From contig NZ_CP069811.1 in NCBI RefSeq assembly GCF_016894385.1, forward strand, positions 1,154,501-1,218,500: a DNA stretch of 64,000 nucleotides. The letters run 5' to 3'. The position numbers were made by a program, and so were the translations under genes. Below the pieces are notes generated by a model. It had not been told where the DNA came from. It did no database searches and saw only the letters and a list, made by a program, of their open reading frames with translations. The DNA is from Cupriavidus oxalaticus (GTDB taxonomy: Bacteria > Pseudomonadota > Gammaproteobacteria > Burkholderiales > Burkholderiaceae). Below, one piece after another: positions 18,188 to 27,230 of this stretch; the first letter of the stretch is position 1, and every line of letters begins with the position of its first letter.

Positions 18188-20194
18188 ATGCTCGCGATCC
18201 TGTCAAGGGGAATATTGCGTACGCCGCACCTGCGCGCCTTCCTGGGCGAGGAAGTTGTCTTCCTCCGTTCCGGAGCCAGGCCAGCGGGCGTCGACGGTGT
18301 GGTGGCCTGGGGCCGGCGCCCGAGCGCGTGCAGCGCCGAGTCGTATGCCGCCCGGCATGGCATCGCACGAGTGCTGCGGCTGGAAGATGGCTTTATCCGT
18401 TCGGTCGGCCCGGGGCAAGGTTTTCCGGCTTGCTCGATGGTCATCGACGATCTCGGCATCTACTATGATGCCGCGGGTCCATCCCGGTTTGAGTACATGG
18501 CGGCGATGCCGCTGTCAGGGCGGGAGCATGCACGGGCCCGCCAGTTGATCGCGCGATGGCGCGAAGCTGACGTTTCAAAGTACAACCATGCGCCGGCTCC
18601 CGCCACGCTGCCGCAGTTGCCATACATACTGGTGGTGGACCAGACGCTCGACGACGCCTCGGTTCGCTATGGGCTAGCCGATGCAGGCAGCTTTCAACGC
18701 ATGTTGCACGCAGCGATCGAGCGCTATCCCACCTGCCGGATCGTGGTCAAGGAGCATCCGGAAGTATTTTCAGGCCGCAAGCGCGGCTATCTTGGCGAGT
18801 TGCTGGACTGTCCGAATGCGCGCGTGCAGCGCTTGTCCGAGGACCTCCACGTGGTGCCATTGCTGCGCGCGGCCACGGCGGTGTTCACCGTGACTTCCCA
18901 GGTCGGCTTCGAGGCATTGCTGCATGGGAAGCCCGTCCATACCTTTGGCATGCCGTTCTACGCCGGATGGGGGCTGACCGCAGACAGCCTGCCGCCCCCG
19001 TGGCGGCGTCGGCCTGTATCGCTGGACCAGTTGAGCTATGCCGCCTTGGTGCGATATCCCCGCTATGTCCATCCGCACACCGCGGTTCGGTGCGAAGCCG
19101 AGGACATTATCGATTACATGGCGCTGCAACGCCGGATGCGCCAGCAGTTTCCCGCGCATCTGCACGCCGTGGGCTTTTCCCGCTGGAAGCGGCCCATCCT
19201 GCGTGCCTTCGTGCAAGGCAGCCAGGTGCGGTTCCATCGCAGCATCCGTACGGTGCCGTACGGTGCACAGGTACTTCGCTGGGGCCGTACACACGACCTG
19301 GCAGGCCGGCGCGACTTGTCCGCCATCACGGTGGAGGATGGCTTCCTGCGCTCGGTTGGGCTTGGCGCGCAGTGCGTGCGTCCGATCTCGTGGGTATTCG
19401 ATCGCAGCGGCATCTACTACGATGCCTCGATGCCATCGGAGCTGGAACGGCTGCTGAATGAGGCGGAATTCGATGACGCAGTCCTGATGCGTGCGGCGCG
19501 CCTGCGCGAGGCCATCGTCCGGGGCGGATTGACCAAGTACAACGTCGGGCAAGGCGACTGGCGACGTCCCGCGGGTGAGCGCGAGGTCATCCTCGTGGTA
19601 GGACAGGTGGAGGCGGATGCCTCATTGCGCTGTGGTGCGCCGGGCATCCGCACCAACCGCGACCTGCTGGAAGCGGTTCGCGCGCATGCCCCCAACGCTT
19701 ACCTTGCCTACAAGGCCCATCCCGACGTACACGGCGGCCTGCGCGGCGAACGTACCGCCGAGGCGTGTCTGCGCGCATGGTGCGATGAGATGGTATCCGG
19801 CTACCCCATGCAGCAGCTCATCGGTGAGGTCGACCAGGTCCATGTGATGACCTCGCTGGCCGGCTTCGAGGCGCTGCTGCGCGGCAAGCGGGTCACCGCG
19901 CATGGCGCGCCGTTCTATGCCGGCTGGGGACTTACCGAGGACCGCTGCGCCCTGCCGAGGCGCTGCCGCACTCTGTCGCTGGACATGCTGGTCGCGGCGG
20001 CCCTGATCCTGTATCCGCGCTATCTCCTGCGGGATGCCGACACGGGTTTTGCGACGCCAGAGGACGCCATCGAGCACCTGTTGTCCTGGCGGCAGGAACC
20101 AGCCGCGCGCGGGCAGCGGTTGCTGCGCAAGGCCGCCCACCCGTTCTGGCAGTGCTGGCACTGGTGGCGCGATGCAAGTCATCGACCAAAGTAA
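18188..20194 (+). CDS. kpsC: Capsule linker beta-Kdo transferase, dual-domain
   Basis: 668-residue cytoplasmic enzyme that, in the KpsC family, adds alternating beta-linked Kdo residues of the lipid-anchored linker. Two homologous halves are visible: EDGFIRSVGPGQGF, VVKEHPEVFSG and TSQVGFEALLHGKPVHTFG in the first; EDGFLRSVGLGAQC, AYKAHPDVHGG and TSLAGFEALLRGKRVTAHG in the second, each ending PFYAGWGLT. Length equals E. coli KpsC (about 675). The ATG at 18188 follows the strong purine run AGAGAGAAGA; the upstream ATG at 18143 is less likely. Confidence 0.92.
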   Translation: MLAILSRGILRTPHLRAFLGEEVVFLRSGARPAGVDGVVAWGRRPSACSAESYAARHGIARVLRLEDGFIRSVGPGQGFPACSMVIDDLGIYYDAAGPSRFEYMAAMPLSGREHARARQLIARWREADVSKYNHAPAPATLPQLPYILVVDQTLDDASVRYGLADAGSFQRMLHAAIERYPTCRIVVKEHPEVFSGRKRGYLGELLDCPNARVQRLSEDLHVVPLLRAATAVFTVTSQVGFEALLHGKPVHTFGMPFYAGWGLTADSLPPPWRRRPVSLDQLSYAALVRYPRYVHPHTAVRCEAEDIIDYMALQRRMRQQFPAHLHAVGFSRWKRPILRAFVQGSQVRFHRSIRTVPYGAQVLRWGRTHDLAGRRDLSAITVEDGFLRSVGLGAQCVRPISWVFDRSGIYYDASMPSELERLLNEAEFDDAVLMRAARLREAIVRGGLTKYNVGQGDWRRPAGEREVILVVGQVEADASLRCGAPGIRTNRDLLEAVRAHAPNAYLAYKAHPDVHGGLRGERTAEACLRAWCDEMVSGYPMQQLIGEVDQVHVMTSLAGFEALLRGKRVTAHGAPFYAGWGLTEDRCALPRRCRTLSLDMLVAAALILYPRYLLRDADTGFATPEDAIEHLLSWRQEPAARGQRLLRKAAHPFWQCWHWWRDASHRPK

Positions 20195-20207
20195 GCGAAG
20201 GGCAGGA

Positions 20208-21590
20208 ATGCTGTTGCCATTCAATGACGAGGAGACAGATCCTCAATCCGCCATGCCCGTGCAGGCCAGCCTTGAGCGCATTGCCGGTCACCGGCGCATC
20301 CTGTTGCTCCAGGGCCCCAACGGGCCGTTTTTCGCTCGTCTGCGCGACCTGTTGCTTGGCCATGGGTGCCACGTCACCAAGGTTAATTTCAACGGCGGCG
20401 ACGACTTGTATTACCGCGGCGGCGATACGGTTCGCTTTTCCGATCCCATGCCGGCGTGGGAGGCACGGTTGCGTATGCTGCTGCAACCGCGCCGGATCGA
20501 TGCCATCGTGGTGTTCGGCTCGGCCCGGCGGCAGCATCGCATAGCTGCGCGTGTGGCGCGTGAGCTGGGCATTGCCTATTGGGTGTTCGAAGAAGGCTAT
20601 ATCCGTCCGGACTACATTACGCTGGAAGCTGGCGGGGTCAACGCGGAGTCGCCGCTGGCGAGCCTGCCGCTCGACTCGATCCCGCACGCCGAGCGCACAA
20701 CGCGGCCGTGCCGGTTCCGGCATGCCTTCGGGCTGATGGCGTGGCATTCGTTCTGGTACTTCGTTGCCGGCTGGATCGCGCAGGGCCGGTATCCGCACTA
20801 TCGGCACCACAAGCCATTCAGCGTGCCCGAGCTAGGCCGGTGGCTGCGCGCAGGCTACCGCAAGATCCGGTTTCACTGGCAGGAACGTGGATTGCGCCGC
20901 CAGCTGCTGGCCAGCGACCATCCGCATTTCTTCATGGTCGCGCTGCAGGTCAGCGGCGACAGCCAGATCCGGCAGCATAGCCCATGGAGGCGTATCGAAG
21001 ACTTCATCGAGGCGACGATCCAGTCGTTTGCCTCGCACGCGCCGCCAGACAGCCAGTTGGTGATCAAGCACCACCCGATGGACCGGGGCCATACCAACTA
21101 CGCCGCGACGATTGCCGCGAGCTGCGCACGATATGGCGTGGCGGGTAGGGTGTCCTACCTGCACGACGCACGGCTGCCGTCGCTGCTGCATCGCTGCATA
21201 GGACTGGTGACAGTCAATTCGACCACGGGCCTGCAGGCGCTTTTCCATCGCGTACCGGTGATCGCGCTGGGGCGTTGCTTCTATGCGAAGCCGGGACTGA
21301 CCTTCCAGGGCTCGCTCGACGCGTTCTGGAGTGGGCCGCCGGCGGTGGACATGCGGGAGTTTTCGCGATTTCGGCACTACCTGATTCGCGTGTCGCAGAT
21401 CAACGCATCGTTCTATGCGGATCATCCTGTATCCCCGCCCAACATGCCGGCGGCCGGTCCCAGGCAGTTCCGGCATTTGCCGGTGCGCGTGCTCTCCGTC
21501 TTGTGCCTGCTGATGGCCGATGCCTACAGCGGGCGCGTCTGGAGCCTCGGGGGCATGCTGGACTGGCTGGCGCAGATGGTCGTTGGGTGA
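20208..21590 (+). CDS. kpsS: Capsule linker beta-Kdo transferase, single-domain
   Basis: About 460 residues. KpsS adds the first beta-Kdo to lysophosphatidylglycerol in ABC-dependent capsules. Seen: ILLLQGPNGPFFARLRDLL near the start, GGDDLYYRGG, WVFEEGYIRPDYITLE, LVIKHHPMDRGHTNY and TVNSTTGLQALFHRVPVIALG. The open frame reaches 20034, inside kpsC. Starts at 20172 (overlapping kpsC) and 20208 are both possible; 20208 has GAAGGGCAGGA in front. Last gene of the capsule operon. Only 113 bases separate its stop from the yqjI start, and no strong terminator is seen. Confidence 0.9.
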   Translation: MLLPFNDEETDPQSAMPVQASLERIAGHRRILLLQGPNGPFFARLRDLLLGHGCHVTKVNFNGGDDLYYRGGDTVRFSDPMPAWEARLRMLLQPRRIDAIVVFGSARRQHRIAARVARELGIAYWVFEEGYIRPDYITLEAGGVNAESPLASLPLDSIPHAERTTRPCRFRHAFGLMAWHSFWYFVAGWIAQGRYPHYRHHKPFSVPELGRWLRAGYRKIRFHWQERGLRRQLLASDHPHFFMVALQVSGDSQIRQHSPWRRIEDFIEATIQSFASHAPPDSQLVIKHHPMDRGHTNYAATIAASCARYGVAGRVSYLHDARLPSLLHRCIGLVTVNSTTGLQALFHRVPVIALGRCFYAKPGLTFQGSLDAFWSGPPAVDMREFSRFRHYLIRVSQINASFYADHPVSPPNMPAAGPRQFRHLPVRVLSVLCLLMADAYSGRVWSLGGMLDWLAQMVVG

Positions 21591-21642
21591 GTCTCATAAA
21601 GTGCCTTATCAGTAATATATTGCGGTAGAAGCAGTACTGTTC

Positions 21643-21689
21643 TTGACAGTTAAAGTCTACCTTTGTATCGTAAGATATGTTTTGCGATA
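21643..21689 (+). promoter_or_regulatory. Promoter and overlapping operator of the PadR-ferric reductase operon
   Basis: TTGACA at 21643-21648, a 17-base spacer, then TATCGT at 21666-21671 as a sigma-70-like promoter. The -10 hexamer lies inside an inverted repeat TATCGTAA (21666-21673) and TTGCGATA (21682-21689), matching at 7 of 8 positions. A similar pair (TATC at 21607, TTGCGGTA at 21620-21627) lies upstream of the -35. This is the layout expected for autorepression by the downstream PadR protein. Confidence 0.55.
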
Positions 21690-21703
21690 TATGGAAAACG
21701 GCC

Positions 21704-22402
21704 ATGCGGCATCATTACCATCCGTCATTCCTGTCTCGGCACGGCCGTCACATCCTGATGCGGCTGTCCCCACACCTCGCGCGCCATGCCATGGGCAGGC
21801 ACCAACCAGGTGGCTTCTGGGGCGGCGGCCCAACGGATGGCTTTGGCCGGGGCGGGCCGGATGAACCCGGCGGCTTCGACAACGAACCCTGGCGCCGCGG
21901 CCGCAAGTTCAGCGCCGACGACCTGCAACTGCTGCTGCTCAGCCTGCTCGAAGAAAAGCCCAGCCACGGCTACGAGCTGATCAAGGCGCTTGAAATCCGC
22001 ACCAACGGCTTCTACAAACCGAGCCCCGGCGTGGTCTACCCCGCGCTGACTTACCTGGAAGAAGTCGGCTACGCCACCGTCGATACCGAAGGCAACAAGA
22101 AGCGCTACCAGCTGTCTGAAACCGGCAAGGCGCACCTCGTCGCCAATCGCGAGCGCGTCGAGGTGATGGTGGCCAAGTTGCGCCACGTCGCCCGCAAGAT
22201 GGAATGGATGCGCCGGGCCATGAGCGGCGAGCCGCAGCCGGAACCGGAGCAGGGCGGCTGGCTGCCCGAGCTGATGCAGGCGCGTGCCGCGCTCAAGCGC
22301 GCCATGGTGATGCGCAGCGAAGCCGGCGCCGACGAGCAGCGCCGCATTGCCGAGATCCTGATGCGCGCCGCGGCCGAGATCGAAGCCGGTCCCAAGGCCT
22401 GA
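21704..22402 (+). CDS. yqjI: PadR-family metal-responsive repressor, YqjI-like
   Basis: 232-residue regulator. Residues about 75-150 are the PadR winged helix: LLLLSLLEEKPSHGYELIKALEIRTNGFYKPSPGVVYPALTYLEE is close to E. coli YqjI. The N-terminus is His-rich (MRHHYH, RHGRHI, HLARHAMGRHQ) followed by a Gly-rich linker, as in YqjI, where such residues bind nickel. The start at 21704 has GGAAA seven bases upstream; the in-frame ATG at 21677 lies within the operator and is rejected. The neighbour at 22481 is the siderophore-interacting reductase that YqjI represses in E. coli. Confidence 0.88.
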   Translation: MRHHYHPSFLSRHGRHILMRLSPHLARHAMGRHQPGGFWGGGPTDGFGRGGPDEPGGFDNEPWRRGRKFSADDLQLLLLSLLEEKPSHGYELIKALEIRTNGFYKPSPGVVYPALTYLEEVGYATVDTEGNKKRYQLSETGKAHLVANRERVEVMVAKLRHVARKMEWMRRAMSGEPQPEPEQGGWLPELMQARAALKRAMVMRSEAGADEQRRIAEILMRAAAEIEAGPKA

Positions 22403-22480
22403 GCCGTGGCGCTGACGCTGGCCTCTGCGATCGGCACCCGGGCCCGGCAAGCGCCGGGTCTGCAACCAAGGAATTCCTCT

Positions 22481-23308
22481 ATGACATCAAACGCTACCGA
22501 ATCCCATCGCGATCTATCCGTGCAGCGCTTGCGCCATCCGCTCAGGATGCGCCTGCTGCAAGTGGTGCGCACCACGCAGGTCACGCCGCAGCTGCTGCGC
22601 GTCACGCTGGGCGGCGCGGAGCTGGAGGACTTTGTCTCGGCCTCGTTCGACGACCATGTGAAGGTGTTTTTCCCAGTGGATGGTGCCGACAAGCCGGTGC
22701 TGCCGCAGGTGGGCCCGGACGGCATCAGCTTTCCCGAGGGCCAGCCGCGTCCGGCCGCGCGCGACTACACGCCGCGCCGCCATGACGCCGCGGCGCAGGA
22801 ACTGGATATCGAATTCGTGCTGCACGGTGACGGCCCTGCGTCGACCTGGGCGGCGCAGGCGCGGCCGGGACAGTATCTGGGCGTGGGCGGTCCGCGCGGC
22901 TCGTTCGTGGTGCCGACGGGCTTCGACTGGCACCTGCTGATCGGCGACGATACGGCGCTGCCCGCGGTGGGACGCAGGCTGGAAGAGCTGGGTGCGGAGT
23001 CGCGCGCCATCGTTGTGCTGGAGGTGGCCGATGCCGCTGCGCAGATCGCGCTGCCTGGCCGGGCTCAACTCGATGTCCACTGGCTGCATCGCGGCGACGC
23101 CGCCGAGGGCAGCCTGCTGGAAGCGGCGCTGCGCCAGGTCACCCTGCCGCAGGGCGAAGGCTATGTCTGGGCGGCGGGAGAGGCGGCGGCGATGAAGGCG
23201 GTGCGCCAGTACCTGGTCAACGAGCGCGGCATCGACAAGAAGCGCATCCGCGCCTCGGCCTACTGGAAGCGCGGCGACGCGGCGGTGCACGAGACGCTGG
23301 ACGACTGA
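22481..23308 (+). CDS. yqjH: Siderophore-interacting protein / ferric-chelate reductase, YqjH-like
   Basis: 275-residue cytoplasmic FAD enzyme that reduces ferric siderophores so iron can be released. Seen: FAD-binding region with the diagnostic ARDYTPRRHD, HGDGPASTWAAQARPGQYLGVGGPRG, and the SIP C-terminal domain with YVWAAGEAAAMKAVRQYL and ending ASAYWKRGDAA. It follows the PadR gene by 78 bases, apparently in one transcript. An ATG at 22481 after AAGGAATT is taken; the frame is open from 22406. Confidence 0.92.
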   Translation: MTSNATESHRDLSVQRLRHPLRMRLLQVVRTTQVTPQLLRVTLGGAELEDFVSASFDDHVKVFFPVDGADKPVLPQVGPDGISFPEGQPRPAARDYTPRRHDAAAQELDIEFVLHGDGPASTWAAQARPGQYLGVGGPRGSFVVPTGFDWHLLIGDDTALPAVGRRLEELGAESRAIVVLEVADAAAQIALPGRAQLDVHWLHRGDAAEGSLLEAALRQVTLPQGEGYVWAAGEAAAMKAVRQYLVNERGIDKKRIRASAYWKRGDAAVHETLDD

Positions 23309-23387
23309 GCCACGGCGGCGGCACGGTGTACGCGGGCGATGCGTTGCCATAAGAGGGCACGCATCGCTACTGCCCAAGGGGACTGCC

Positions 23388-23780
23388 GTGCTGACTGCAT
23401 CCAGACCGTTGCGCGCTGCCTGCGCCGCGGCGGCATCCGTGGCTTTGCTCGCCGCCTGTGCGCCGGACGCCGTGCGCAGCCGCCAGGCCACCGACTTCAA
23501 TGCCTATCTCGATTCGCTGAAGACAGCGTGCCCCAACATGATCGTCGGGACGAACAATATCAGCGAGTGGCTGCGCAGCAGCGGCAGCCGCAGCGACGAC
23601 GACTACGTCTACTGGCTGGACCAGACCTCGCGCCTGTACTACCAGCGCATCTCTGCGCAGCAGTACCGCGATTCGGTCAGCGCGGCGCTGGGCGGGCGCT
23701 CCGATTCTCCCGCGCTGGACTGCATCGTGCGCCATCTGCCCGCTAACCGGCCGACCGGATTGCCGGGTGGCAGGCTCTAG
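23388..23780 (+). CDS. Small predicted lipoprotein, function unknown
   Basis: 130-residue protein with a lipoprotein signal: short basic start, hydrophobic core AACAAAASVALLAAC, and lipobox LAAC with Cys24. The mature part has two further cysteines (TACPN, LDCIV), possibly a disulfide, and is otherwise polar. GTG start at 23388 preceded by AAGGGGA. I do not recognise the family; an envelope location is inferred from the lipobox. Confidence 0.7.
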   Translation: MLTASRPLRAACAAAASVALLAACAPDAVRSRQATDFNAYLDSLKTACPNMIVGTNNISEWLRSSGSRSDDDYVYWLDQTSRLYYQRISAQQYRDSVSAALGGRSDSPALDCIVRHLPANRPTGLPGGRL

Positions 23781-23835
23781 TCATCAGCACACACACCCGT
23801 TGTGCAACGGTGGCATCCCCGCTAACATGAGTCCC

Positions 23836-23859
23836 TGGCAGCCGAAACAGCGGCTGCCA
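23836..23859 (+). promoter_or_regulatory. Stem-loop in the leader before alaC
   Basis: TGGCAGCCG-AAACAG-CGGCTGCCA: nine-base perfect stem, six-base loop, no following U-run, 43 bases upstream of the alaC ATG. It could be a 5'-leader structure of the alaC transcript or the end of the upstream lipoprotein transcript. Confidence 0.4.
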
Positions 23860-23902
23860 ACGTCGCTCGGACGGTTCCGGGCGCTTACGTAAAGGACTCC
23901 AC

Positions 23903-25114
23903 ATGACTGCCGCTTCCTCCGGCAAGCGCCGCTTCGCGCGCATCGATCGTCTTCCCCCGTACGTTTTCAACATCACCGCCGAGCTGAAGATGGCCGCCCG
24001 CCGCCGTGGCGAGGACATCATCGACATGAGCATGGGCAACCCGGATGGCGCCACGCCGGCGCATATCGTGGCCAAGCTAACCGAGGCGGCACAGCGGCCC
24101 GACACGCACGGCTATTCGGCGTCCAAGGGCATCCCGCGGCTGCGGCGCGCGATCTCGCGCTGGTACCGCGAGCGCTATGACGTGGAGATCGATCCGGATA
24201 CCGAGGCCATCGTCACCATCGGCTCGAAGGAAGGCCTGGCGCACCTGATGCTGGCCACGCTCGATCGCGGCGACACGGTGCTGGTGCCCGATCCCAGCTA
24301 CCCGATCCACATCTACGGCGCGGTGATTGCTGGGGCGGATATTCGTTCGGTGCCGCTGGTGCCGGGCATCGATTTCTTTGCCGAGCTGGAGCGCGCGATT
24401 CGGGGCAGCTATCCCAAGCCCAAGATGATCGTGCTGGGCTTCCCGTCGAACCCGACCGCGCAATGCGTCGAGCTGGATTTCTTCGAGCGGGTGATCGCGC
24501 TGGCGCGCAAGCACGATATCTTTGTCGTGCATGACCTGGCGTATGCGGACATCGTCTTCGACGGCTACCAGGCGCCTTCGATCATGCAGGTGCCGGGCGC
24601 CAAGGATATCGCGGTAGAATTTTTCACGCTGTCCAAGAGCTACAACATGGCGGGCTGGCGCATCGGCTTCATGGTCGGCAACCCCGACCTGGTGGCGGCG
24701 CTGACGCGCATCAAGAGCTATCACGACTACGGCACCTTCACGCCGGTGCAGATCGCGGCCATCGCCGCGCTGGAAGGCGACCAGCAATGCGTGCATGAAA
24801 TTGCCGTGCAATACCAGTCGCGCCGCGACGTGCTGGCGAAGGGGCTGATCGAGGCAGGCTGGCCGGTGGAGATCCCGAAGGCGTCGATGTATATCTGGGC
24901 GCGCATTCCCGAGCCATACCGCGCGCTGGGCTCGCTGGAGTTCGCCAAGCAGTTGCTGGCAAAGGCCAAGGTGTCGGTGTCACCGGGCATCGGCTTTGGC
25001 GACTACGGCGACGAGTATGTGCGCTTTGCGCTGATCGAGAACGAATCGCGCATCCGGCAGGCGGTGCGGGGCATCAAGGCGATGTTCCGGGCTGACGGGC
25101 TGGTCAAGGCCTGA
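23903..25114 (+). CDS. alaC: Alanine:2-oxoglutarate aminotransferase AlaC
   Basis: 403-residue PLP aminotransferase (fold type I) making alanine from pyruvate with glutamate. Nearly the whole N-terminal half reads like E. coli Ala[33 protein letters not shown] and [17 protein letters not shown]. The PLP lysine is Lys245 in [14 protein letters not shown], followed by the conserved Arg. Length matches the family. It stands alone, with a leader hairpin upstream and a palindromic repeat downstream, convergent with the valine operon. Confidence 0.95.
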   Translation: MTAASSGKRRFARIDRLPPYVFNITAELKMAARRRGEDIIDMSMGNPDGATPAHIVAKLTEAAQRPDTHGYSASKGIPRLRRAISRWYRERYDVEIDPDTEAIVTIGSKEGLAHLMLATLDRGDTVLVPDPSYPIHIYGAVIAGADIRSVPLVPGIDFFAELERAIRGSYPKPKMIVLGFPSNPTAQCVELDFFERVIALARKHDIFVVHDLAYADIVFDGYQAPSIMQVPGAKDIAVEFFTLSKSYNMAGWRIGFMVGNPDLVAALTRIKSYHDYGTFTPVQIAAIAALEGDQQCVHEIAVQYQSRRDVLAKGLIEAGWPVEIPKASMYIWARIPEPYRALGSLEFAKQLLAKAKVSVSPGIGFGDYGDEYVRFALIENESRIRQAVRGIKAMFRADGLVKA

Positions 25115-25175
25115 TGCAGCGGTGACCCGCGCCACAGGTGGTGCAGGTCCTATTGATGTTTCCGGAATTCACGAC

Positions 25176-25278
25176 AATGCTTTTTGCTTGTCGTTCCCGC
25201 GCAGGCGGGAACCCAGCGACTTTAACGACGCTGGATTCCCGCCTGCGCGGGAATGACAGTGGCTAGCTGAACGGCATT
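25176..25278. repeat. dRS3-like palindromic repeat, copy 1
   Basis: Core at 25190-25257: two 28-base arms with two mismatches around a 10-base loop. The right arm holds ATTCCC-GCCTGCGC-GGGAAT, the ATTCCC-N8-GGGAAT pattern known as dRS3 in Neisseria. The right edge TAGCTGAACGGCATT (25264-25278) matches the terminal repeat of copy 3 at 13 of 15 bases; the left edge starts AATGC. It lies between the convergent alaC and hydrolase genes, where the hairpin may also end transcription from both sides. Confidence 0.85.
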
Positions 25279-25304
25279 TCGGCGCAGGTCAGCGCTTCTT
25301 GCGT

Positions 25305-26450
25305 TCAGTCCGGAAGGACCAGCGGCAACGGTTGCTCGCCAGGCGCCCACCATGGCCGGAACAGTGCGTGCACATCTTGCGGCGCCACAGCCTCATAGCT
25401 GGTCGTGCGCCAGCGCGGCGCGTTGTCCTTGTCGACGATCAGCGCGCGCACGCCTTCGATGAAATCCCCTTGCGAGAAGCTGTTGACGACCACCGCCAGT
25501 TCCATGCGGAAGCAGTCGGCGAGGTCCATGCGCCGGCCGCGCAGCAGCAGTTCGCGCGTGGCGCACGCCGACAGCGGCGAGCGCGTGCGCAGCACGTCGA
25601 TGGTGCGCGTGGCCCACTCGGTGTAGCGCGGGTCGTCCTGGCAGGCGAGGCCGGCCAGGATTTCCGGCAGGGTGGCGTGCGCGGGGAAGTGGCGCAGCAG
25701 CGCGGGCAGTACCTCAAGCAGCGGTGCGTCAGCGGCGCTTGCCACGGGTTCGCGCACCAGCGCATGGCGCAGGTCGGCGAGCACGTCGTCGCCCCAGGCG
25801 ATGCCGGCCAGTGTCTGCTCCAGCCCGGCCAGCGTGCCGCTGTCGACGGCGGCATCGGCCAGGCCACACAGCAGTGTGTCGGCGGCGCCGATGGTGACGC
25901 CGGTCAGGCCGAGATACAGCGCCAGCTGCACCGGCAGCTTCGACAGGAAATGGCTGGCCCCGACGTCCGGCACCAGCCCGATGCCGGTCTCCGGCATGGC
26001 CACGCGCGAGCGCTCGGTGACGATGCGCAGGTGCGCGGCCTGCGCAAGGCCCATGCCGCCGCCCATGACTACGCCGTCCATCAGCGCCACCAGCGGCTTG
26101 GGATAGCGGTGCAGGCGGTAGTCCAGCGTGTATTCGTCGATAAAGAAGCGCCGGTGCAGCGGCGTGCCGTCGCGATAGCTGTCGTACAGCGCGCGGATAT
26201 CGCCGCCGGCGCAGAACGCCTTGGGGCCGGCGCCGCGCAGCACAACGGCGCGGATGGCGTCGTCCTGCGCCCAGGCTTCTAGCTGCGCGCCCAGCGCGAC
26301 GATCATCGGGTACGACAGCGCATTGAGCTGGCGCGGCCGGTTCAGCGTGGCAATGCCGACGCCGTTGACGACGTCGAACAGGGCCTCTGGCTCGGCGGCA
26401 TCCTGCGTGCCGGCATGGTGCGGCGAGATGGCCGATTCGGTCAGGCGCAT
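25305..26450 (-). CDS. 3-hydroxyisobutyryl-CoA hydrolase (enoyl-CoA hydratase/isomerase superfamily)
   Basis: 381-residue hydrolase, in valine breakdown releasing 3-hydroxyisobutyrate from its CoA ester. The crotonase fold is seen at residues about 25-220: FCAGGDIRALYDSYRDG, LMDGVVMGGGMGLAQAAHLRI (oxyanion hole) and MPETGIGLVPDVGASHFLSKL. The long C-terminal ECH_2 extension and length of about 380 distinguish it from ordinary hydratases (about 260). Last gene of the minus-strand valine operon. Confidence 0.9.
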   Translation of the reverse strand: MRLTESAISPHHAGTQDAAEPEALFDVVNGVGIATLNRPRQLNALSYPMIVALGAQLEAWAQDDAIRAVVLRGAGPKAFCAGGDIRALYDSYRDGTPLHRRFFIDEYTLDYRLHRYPKPLVALMDGVVMGGGMGLAQAAHLRIVTERSRVAMPETGIGLVPDVGASHFLSKLPVQLALYLGLTGVTIGAADTLLCGLADAAVDSGTLAGLEQTLAGIAWGDDVLADLRHALVREPVASAADAPLLEVLPALLRHFPAHATLPEILAGLACQDDPRYTEWATRTIDVLRTRSPLSACATRELLLRGRRMDLADCFRMELAVVVNSFSQGDFIEGVRALIVDKDNAPRWRTTSYEAVAPQDVHALFRPWWAPGEQPLPLVLPD

Positions 26451-26459
26451 GGCGGGCTC

Positions 26460-27230
26460 CTAGGCGTTGCGCCATTGCGGCGCGCGTTTCTCGAGGAAGG
26501 CGTTGACGCCTTCGCGCTGGTCGGCGCCGTCGAACAGGTCGACAAAGCGCTCGCGCTCCAGCGCCAGCGCCGCCTGGCGCGGCACGCCCTGGCGTGCCAG
26601 GTGCACCAGTTGCTTGCTGTAGGCGGCGGCGCGCGGGCTGACCTTGCCGGCGCGTTGCGCCATCTCCAGCGCAGTGGCCAGCGCCTGTCCGCGCGGCACC
26701 ACTTGCTCGACCAGCCCGATGCGCAGCGCGGTGGCCGCGTCGACGCGTTCGTTGGTCAGGATCATGCGCTTGGCCCAGCCTTCGCCGACCAGCCACGGCA
26801 GCGTCTGCGTGCCGCAGCCGCACGGCAGCAGGCCGACGGCGGCTTCGGGCAGCGCCATCTGCGCGTGTTCCTCGGCGATGCGGATATCGCAGGCCAGCGC
26901 GCATTCCAGGCCGCCACCCATGGCATAGCCGTTGATGGCGGCGATGACCACGGGGCGCGCGTTCTGCAGCGCTTCGAAGGCGCTGCCGAACTGCTGCGCC
27001 ATGGCGCGCGCATGGGCACGGTCGCCGTCGGCGAAGCCGTTCAGGTCGGCGCCGGCGCTGAAGAATTTCTCGCCGGCTCCGGTTACGACGACGGCGCGGA
27101 TCTCGGGGTTGGCATCGATCTTTGCCACCAGATCGCGCAGCTGCTGCAGGCCGTCGGCGGTAAACGCATTGGCGGGCGGGCGGCTCAGCGTCAGCGTGGC
27201 GACGTGGCCATCGAGGGCGAATTCGATCAT
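26460..27230 (-). CDS. Enoyl-CoA hydratase (methacrylyl-CoA hydratase candidate)
   Basis: 256-residue crotonase-family enzyme. Seen: TGAGEKFFSAGADLNGFADGD and AAINGYAMGGGLECALACDIRIAEEHAQMALPEAAVGLLP, with the second catalytic Glu in the PEAAVG segment. Its start overlaps the mmsB stop by four bases, and the 3-hydroxyisobutyryl-CoA hydrolase follows after nine. In this setting it should hydrate methacrylyl-CoA to 3-hydroxyisobutyryl-CoA; the family alone cannot show that. Confidence 0.9.
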   Translation of the reverse strand: MIEFALDGHVATLTLSRPPANAFTADGLQQLRDLVAKIDANPEIRAVVVTGAGEKFFSAGADLNGFADGDRAHARAMAQQFGSAFEALQNARPVVIAAINGYAMGGGLECALACDIRIAEEHAQMALPEAAVGLLPCGCGTQTLPWLVGEGWAKRMILTNERVDAATALRIGLVEQVVPRGQALATALEMAQRAGKVSPRAAAYSKQLVHLARQGVPRQAALALERERFVDLFDGADQREGVNAFLEKRAPQWRNA

